Source: Desulfovibrio litoralis DSM 11393 (GTDB lineage Bacteria; Desulfobacterota; Desulfovibrionia; Desulfovibrionales; Desulfovibrionaceae). From it: a DNA stretch of 64,000 bases. The stretch lies in NCBI RefSeq assembly GCF_900143255.1, contig NZ_FRDI01000008.1, forward strand, positions 17,448-81,447, in the 5' to 3' direction. A program made the position numbers and the translations under genes. The notes under the pieces are model-generated. The model was not told the DNA's origin and ran no database searches. It was given only the letters and a program-made list of their open reading frames with translations. This document shows, piece by piece, positions 59,653-64,000 of the stretch (its first letter is position 1; each line of letters begins with the position of its first letter).

Positions 59653-61611
59653 ATGAATATCGGAGTATTTGTTTGCCACTGTGGTACAAACATCGGTGGA
59701 ACAGTCGACTCAGCCAAAGTGGCGCGTGAAGCTTTTGCTTTTCCTGATGTTACCTTTGTAACCGACTCATTATATACTTGTTCCGAACCGGGACAAGACG
59801 CAATTATCCAAGCTATTAAAAACAATAAACTCGATGGCGTTGTTGTTGCCGCTTGTTCTCCTCGTATGCACGAACCAACTTTTAGACGTGCGGTTGAAAG
59901 AGCCGGTATAAACCGCTATATGTTTGAAATGGCTAATATTCGTGAACACGTTTCTTGGATTGGTAAAGACAAAGACGCTAACACCAATAAAGCCCTCGAA
60001 CTCGTACATATCGCCGTAGAAAAGTTAAGACGCAATACCTCACTTATGCCTAAAAAGTTTCCTGTAAACAAAAGGGTTATGATTGTTGGCGGAGGCGTAG
60101 CCGGAATTCAGGCTGCCCTTGATTGTGCCGAAGGTGGACTTGACGTTATTTTAGTAGAAAGAGAAAGTAGCATTGGCGGAAAAATGGCAAAGCTTGATAA
60201 AACTTTCCCAACCGTTGACTGTTCAAGCTGTATTCTCGGCCCAAAAATGGTTGACGTAGCTCAACACCCTAAAATTAAACTTTATTCTTCTTCTGAAATC
60301 GAAGAAGTCGGCGGTTATGTCGGTAACTTTGAAGTTAAAATACGCAAAAAAGCTACCTATGTTGACTTTGATAGCTGTACGGGCTGTGGAACTTGTGTAG
60401 AAAAATGCCCTAGCAAAAAATCTTTTGCTCACTTTAACGAAGGCATGGGCGAAGTTAGTGCTATCAACATTCCCTTTCCTCAGGCTATTCCTAAAAAAGC
60501 AGTTATTGACCCTAGCTATTGTCGCCAGTTTACTAAAGGTAAGTGTGGCGTTTGTGCTAAAGTTTGTCCGACAAAAGCCATTCGTTATGATATGCAAGAT
60601 GAATTTGAAACAGAACAAGTGGGAGCGATTGTTGCCGCTACCGGTTATGATTTAATCGATTGGACTGTTTATGAACAATACGGCGGTGGGCGTTATCCTG
60701 ATGTTATAACTTCTCTACAATATGAACGTTTACTTTCAGCCTCAGGACCAACCGGAGGACACGTTAAACGCCCTTCAGACGGAGCGGAACCTAAAAACGT
60801 TGTATTTATCCAATGCGTTGGTTCAAGAGACCCCTCTATCGGTCGCCCTTATTGCTCTGGTTTTTGTTGTATGTATACAGCAAAACAAGCAATTTTAACA
60901 GCAGACCACATTCCCGGTTCTCAGTCTTACGTCTTTTATATGGATATTCGCTCACCGGGTAAACTTTATGATGAATTTACGCGTCGAGTTCAAGAAGAAT
61001 ATGGTGCTAATTATATTCGTGGGCGTGTTGCTTTAGTTTATCCTAAAGGCAAAAAGCTAATTGTGCGTGGTGCGGATACCCTACTCGGTACTCAGGTTGA
61101 AATAGAAGCCGACCTCGTTGTTTTGGCTGTTGGTGGCGAAGCCTCTAAAGGTGCTCCTCAACTAGCTGAAAAACTACGCATATCTTATGATCAATATGGC
61201 TTTTTTATGGAAGGACACCCAAAATTACGCCCTGTAGAAACAAATACAGCCGGTGTATATTTGGCTGGTTCTTGTCAGGGGCTTAAAGATATTCCGGCTT
61301 CTGTTGCTCAAGGTTCAGCAGCCGCCGCCAAGGTATTGTCTTTATTCTCAAAAGATATGTTAGAAAGCGACCCTGCCATTGCTAATGTAGACATTAAACG
61401 CTGTATTGGCTGTGGTAAGTGTATTAAAGTTTGCCCTTATAAAGCAATTAAAGAAGTCGAAATTCGTGGTGCTAAAAAAGCTGAAGTCATTGAAACAATT
61501 TGTCAGGGCTGTGGACTTTGTAACGCAACCTGCCCTCAAGGTGCTATTCAGCTCTCTCACTTTACAGATAATCAGATATTAGCGGAGGTTGAAACTCTAT
61601 GTCAGTTTTAG
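59653..61611 (+). CDS. hdrA: Heterodisulfide reductase-like subunit HdrA (FAD, multiple [4Fe-4S])
   Basis: The product has 652 residues. N-terminal CHCG (about 8-11), then FAD-binding GGGVAGIQAALDCAEGGLDVILVE. Ferredoxin-type cysteines CTGCGTCVEKCP and CGVCAKVCP sit in the insertion region, with a conserved CVGSRD...YCSGFCCMYTAKQA. C-terminal clusters are CIGCGKCIKVCP and CQGCGLCNATCP. This subunit holds the bifurcating flavin. It uses cysteine throughout (no in-frame TGA). The stop overlaps the mvhD start by 13 bp. Confidence 0.93.
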   Translation: MNIGVFVCHCGTNIGGTVDSAKVAREAFAFPDVTFVTDSLYTCSEPGQDAIIQAIKNNKLDGVVVAACSPRMHEPTFRRAVERAGINRYMFEMANIREHVSWIGKDKDANTNKALELVHIAVEKLRRNTSLMPKKFPVNKRVMIVGGGVAGIQAALDCAEGGLDVILVERESSIGGKMAKLDKTFPTVDCSSCILGPKMVDVAQHPKIKLYSSSEIEEVGGYVGNFEVKIRKKATYVDFDSCTGCGTCVEKCPSKKSFAHFNEGMGEVSAINIPFPQAIPKKAVIDPSYCRQFTKGKCGVCAKVCPTKAIRYDMQDEFETEQVGAIVAATGYDLIDWTVYEQYGGGRYPDVITSLQYERLLSASGPTGGHVKRPSDGAEPKNVVFIQCVGSRDPSIGRPYCSGFCCMYTAKQAILTADHIPGSQSYVFYMDIRSPGKLYDEFTRRVQEEYGANYIRGRVALVYPKGKKLIVRGADTLLGTQVEIEADLVVLAVGGEASKGAPQLAEKLRISYDQYGFFMEGHPKLRPVETNTAGVYLAGSCQGLKDIPASVAQGSAAAAKVLSLFSKDMLESDPAIANVDIKRCIGCGKCIKVCPYKAIKEVEIRGAKKAEVIETICQGCGLCNATCPQGAIQLSHFTDNQILAEVETLCQF

Positions 61612-62093
61612 CAGGAAAAGAACTTAGAATCGTAGGGTTTCTTTGTAACTGGTGTTCTTATGGTGGTGCTGATACTGCCGGAGTTGGTCGTTTTAACCAA
61701 CCAACAGACTTGCGTATTATCCGTGTCCCCTGCTCCGGGCGTATAAACCCATTATTTATTGCAAAAGCATTTTTTAATGGTGCTGATGGCGTTCTTGTTT
61801 CCGGCTGTCACCCTCGTGATTGTCATTATTCAGAGGGTAACTTTTATGCACGTCGTCGCCTTGAAGTAATGAAACAATTCTTACCATTTTTAGGTATAGA
61901 AGCAGGTCGATTTGAATATACTTGGGTATCTGCCTCAGAAGGACAACGCTGGCAAAGTGTAGTTTCCAGCTTTACGGAACAAATTCATAAGCTCGGTGCC
62001 GCTCCTCGTTTACCTGAGCCTAAAATTCTTTCACGAATTAAAGAATTTGACCTTCAGGCATTAAACCTTGAAGGAGGCAAGCATGTCGGTTAA
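61599..62093 (+). CDS. MvhD/FloxD-like electron transfer subunit
   Basis: This 164-residue [2Fe-2S]-type delta subunit has IVGFLCNWCSYGGADTAGV (C16, C19), VPCSGRINPLFIAKAFFNGADGVLVSGCHPRDCHY and FYARRRLEVMKQFLPFLGI. MvhD in methanogens couples hydrogenase to HdrA; FloxD in sulfate reducers links the NADH-oxidising Flox module to HdrA. Its place between hdrA and the flox-like genes supports FloxD. Confidence 0.88.
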   Translation: MSVLAGKELRIVGFLCNWCSYGGADTAGVGRFNQPTDLRIIRVPCSGRINPLFIAKAFFNGADGVLVSGCHPRDCHYSEGNFYARRRLEVMKQFLPFLGIEAGRFEYTWVSASEGQRWQSVVSSFTEQIHKLGAAPRLPEPKILSRIKEFDLQALNLEGGKHVG

Positions 62094-63051
62094 TGAACTC
62101 ATAAAAGAAAAAATTCGCCAAATATTACCGGAAGTTAAACTAGTAATGGCTTGGGGTAAGGGTTATGACGCCCTACACTCCACCCCTTTATTTATTGAGA
62201 GTGAAAAAGACTTGGATAAATTAGAAATTGGTCCTTGTTCCGTACAAAACCTCGCTTCTTATTTGCTCGATTTTAATGCTCAAAATATAAAAGTCGGTAT
62301 TGTTGTTAAAGGTTGTGATAGCCGTTCTGTCGTTGCTCAAATCCAAGAAACTCTCGTAAAAAGAGAAAATGTGGTTATTATCGGCTTTCCTTGTGATGGC
62401 GTTATTGACCTTAGTAAAGTAGAAAGTGCCTTACCTAAACAACAAGCTGAGATTCAGGCAGTAGACAAAAAAGGCGATGAACTAATTATAAAGCTGAAAG
62501 ATAGCGAACTAAAACTAAACTGGGATAGCGTTAGAGCTAACCGTTGTGCTAGTTGTGCTTATCCAAACGCTATTATAAGCGACCATTTTGTAGGCATTCA
62601 AAAAGCGGCTCAACCCAGTGATGCTTCAAAAAACAATATTCTGGCAGTTCTAGAGGCAAAAAGCCCCGCAGAATTAATGGAATTTTGGAAAAAAGAAATG
62701 GAACGCTGTATTCGCTGTTATGCCTGTCGAAACGCCTGCCCTCTTTGTGCATGTAAAGAACATTGCGTAGCTCAAAGCCGTGAACCACACTGGTTGTCTC
62801 AAGAAGACAGCGTAACCGACAAGTGGTTTTTCCAAGTAATTCACGCAACTCACTTAGCCGGACGTTGTACCGGTTGTGGCGAATGCCAAAGAGCTTGTCC
62901 GATGAATATTCCTGTTGGTTTATTTAAAATGAAGTTTAACAGTATAATAAAAGAACTCTTTGATTATGAGGCGGGCGTTGATATTGATGCTAACCCACCA
63001 CTTCAAACCTTTTCATTGGAAGAAAAGAAAATTAAAGAGAGGAATTGGTAA
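62083..63051 (+). CDS. Flox-type iron-sulfur subunit (FloxC/FrhB-like part plus dicluster ferredoxin)
   Basis: The start at ATG 62083 (MSVNEL) follows a perfect AAGGAGG. The 322-residue protein has an N-terminal part (VKLVMAWGKGYDALHSTPLF, VGIVVKGCDSRSVVAQIQE, IGFPCDGV) and RANRCASCAYPNA. It continues with two ferredoxin clusters (CIRCYACRNACPLC with CKEHC, and CTGCGECQRACPM). This is the composition of the Flox Fe-S subunits and related hydrogenase/sulfhydrogenase beta-like proteins. It would relay electrons from NADH to HdrA. The stop overlaps the next ATG. Confidence 0.8.
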   Translation: MSVNELIKEKIRQILPEVKLVMAWGKGYDALHSTPLFIESEKDLDKLEIGPCSVQNLASYLLDFNAQNIKVGIVVKGCDSRSVVAQIQETLVKRENVVIIGFPCDGVIDLSKVESALPKQQAEIQAVDKKGDELIIKLKDSELKLNWDSVRANRCASCAYPNAIISDHFVGIQKAAQPSDASKNNILAVLEAKSPAELMEFWKKEMERCIRCYACRNACPLCACKEHCVAQSREPHWLSQEDSVTDKWFFQVIHATHLAGRCTGCGECQRACPMNIPVGLFKMKFNSIIKELFDYEAGVDIDANPPLQTFSLEEKKIKERNW

Positions 63052-64000
63052 TGCTTAAATTTATTTCAGAAACCAATTTAACTAGCTGGTTAAATGAGCT
63101 CTCTCAAGCGTTTACAGTCTTTACGCCACAAAATATGGGGCGTGGAATTATTTGGCAAGAACATAAAACAGATAGCAAAGCTGATTTTAGCGTTCAACCT
63201 TTAGAATCAGCCAAACACGTTATTTTTCCTCGTAGCCAAGAACTTTTACGTTTTCGCTATGAAAAACAAGAAAACGGAACAAAAGATTTAAAGATAGAAG
63301 AAGCTGTTAATAACAAAAAACAAATTATCTTCGGTGCCAGACCTTGCGATGCTCGTGGATTTTTTACTTTTGACCCTGTTTATAACGGAAAAATTAAAGA
63401 TACTCCTTATTTAGAAGTGAGAAATAATACTTTAATTATCGGCTTATCTTGTAATGATAACAACGAAACTTGTTTTTGTTCTTGGATAGGTAGTAACCCT
63501 GTTGATGAAAATGGCTCTGATCTTATCTTAACACCTGTTTCAGGTGGTTATACGCTTAAACTTATAACAGAACGTGGTAAAGAACTCTTTAATGCCAGCC
63601 TGTTACAAGAAGCGAGTACAGAGCAAAACACAGAGACAGACAGCTTTAAACAAGCTTCTTTGGATAACTTAAAGCCAATCCCTGACTTAAATAATGCACC
63701 TGAGAAAATTCTTGCACGTTTTGATGATATGGATTTTTGGCAATCCCAAAGTTATAAATGTTTAAGTTGTGGTGCTTGCACTTATCTTTGTCCTACCTGT
63801 TATTGTTTTAATATAACTGACGAAAACAAAGGAAGTGCCGGAGCTCGCCTGCGTTCTTGGGACGCTTGTATGTCTGCCAATTTCACCCTTGAAGGTAGCG
63901 GACACAACCCTCGTAACACTCGTTTTCATCGCATGAAAAACCGTGTCGGTCATAAGTTTAGCTATTATCCGACCTTACATAAACATTTTGCCTGTTGTGG
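63051..64000 (+). CDS. Flox-type iron-sulfur subunit, truncated by the window (FloxB-like)
   Basis: The ATG at 63051 (TAATG overlap) opens a frame still open at 64000 (316 codons). It resembles the beta subunits of sulfhydrogenase/hydrogenase-like complexes and FloxB: FPRSQELLRFRYE, IIFGARPCDARGFFTFD, IIGLSCNDNNETCFCSW, then CLSCGACTYLCPTCYCFNI, a dicluster-like ferredoxin motif, WDACMSANFTL and HFACCG. A FloxA-like NAD(P)/FAD subunit is expected just past the right edge. Confidence 0.8.
   Translation, partial: MLKFISETNLTSWLNELSQAFTVFTPQNMGRGIIWQEHKTDSKADFSVQPLESAKHVIFPRSQELLRFRYEKQENGTKDLKIEEAVNNKKQIIFGARPCDARGFFTFDPVYNGKIKDTPYLEVRNNTLIIGLSCNDNNETCFCSWIGSNPVDENGSDLILTPVSGGYTLKLITERGKELFNASLLQEASTEQNTETDSFKQASLDNLKPIPDLNNAPEKILARFDDMDFWQSQSYKCLSCGACTYLCPTCYCFNITDENKGSAGARLRSWDACMSANFTLEGSGHNPRNTRFHRMKNRVGHKFSYYPTLHKHFACC

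Noticed and set aside
60223-60618. A 131-codon minus-strand frame inside hdrA
   Set aside because: The Phe/Asn/Thr-rich composition is the mirror of the hdrA coding strand; hdrA itself is unambiguous.
1-64000. CRISPR arrays, rRNA genes and insertion sequences
   Set aside because: I saw no regularly spaced direct repeats, no rRNA-like segments and no transposase or terminal inverted repeats; the only recombinase is the phage integrase.

Overview
The window is about two thirds prophage and one third host chromosome. Composition is AT-rich throughout (about 37-39% GC by eye). The host part carries an HdrC-HdrB-HdrA operon followed by an MvhD/FloxD-like subunit and two further Flox-type iron-sulfur subunits, plus a PaaK/ACT pair and a DHH-CBS-tRNA nucleotidyltransferase fusion. 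This is typical of anaerobic sulfate-reducer relatives, and I infer a low-GC member of the Desulfovibrionales. That is a judgement from gene content; no rRNA is present to settle it.

Positions 1-41491 hold a temperate podovirus-type prophage of about 41.4 kb, bounded by a perfect 95-bp direct repeat (1-95 and 41397-41491). From the left: a P4-type integrase (356-1537, +) faces a leftward operon (7032 down to 1359) with an excisionase-like protein, a MazG-like enzyme, several small zinc-ribbon or unknown proteins, a DUF1351 protein, a RecT-like annealing protein and a PD-(D/E)XK exonuclease. An 855-bp gene-free stretch then carries the probable early-left promoter and operators. Next come a Gp37/Gp68 three-Cys protein, its partner TcmP and a CI/LexA-type repressor, which appear to form one lysogenic transcript. 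A Cro-like gene opens the rightward arm: replication genes (DnaD-like, loader-like, RusA), an inverted YhaV toxin with an unfamiliar helical partner, a lysis cassette, and a T7/BPP-1-like morphogenesis block. That block runs TerS, TerL, portal, Bbp19, scaffold, Bbp17 capsid, Bbp16, gp11-like adaptor, nozzle, gp13/14/15/16-like ejection proteins and fibre. The right end holds membrane and lipoprotein morons and a Rha-type antirepressor preceded by a C4-like antisense RNA candidate.

The left repeat copy looks like the phage's own joined ends (attP) rather than a host-phage junction: the sequence shared by both copies reaches well upstream of the tRNA-like 17-nt core. The window may therefore start at an assembly break, in a tandem prophage, or in a circular form.

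The host part (41492-64000) has, in order: a glycosyltransferase; a 295-bp tandem duplication spanning two convergent gene ends; an MtaD/SAH-deaminase-type amidohydrolase; a DHH-CBS-CCA/A-adding enzyme; an ACT protein and phenylacetate-CoA ligase; a zinc ribbon, gpmI and rsfS; a nitroreductase; acs; argF; a SpoU methyltransferase; an FdhD homologue without the usual CxxC; and the hdr-flox operon, which runs off the right edge.
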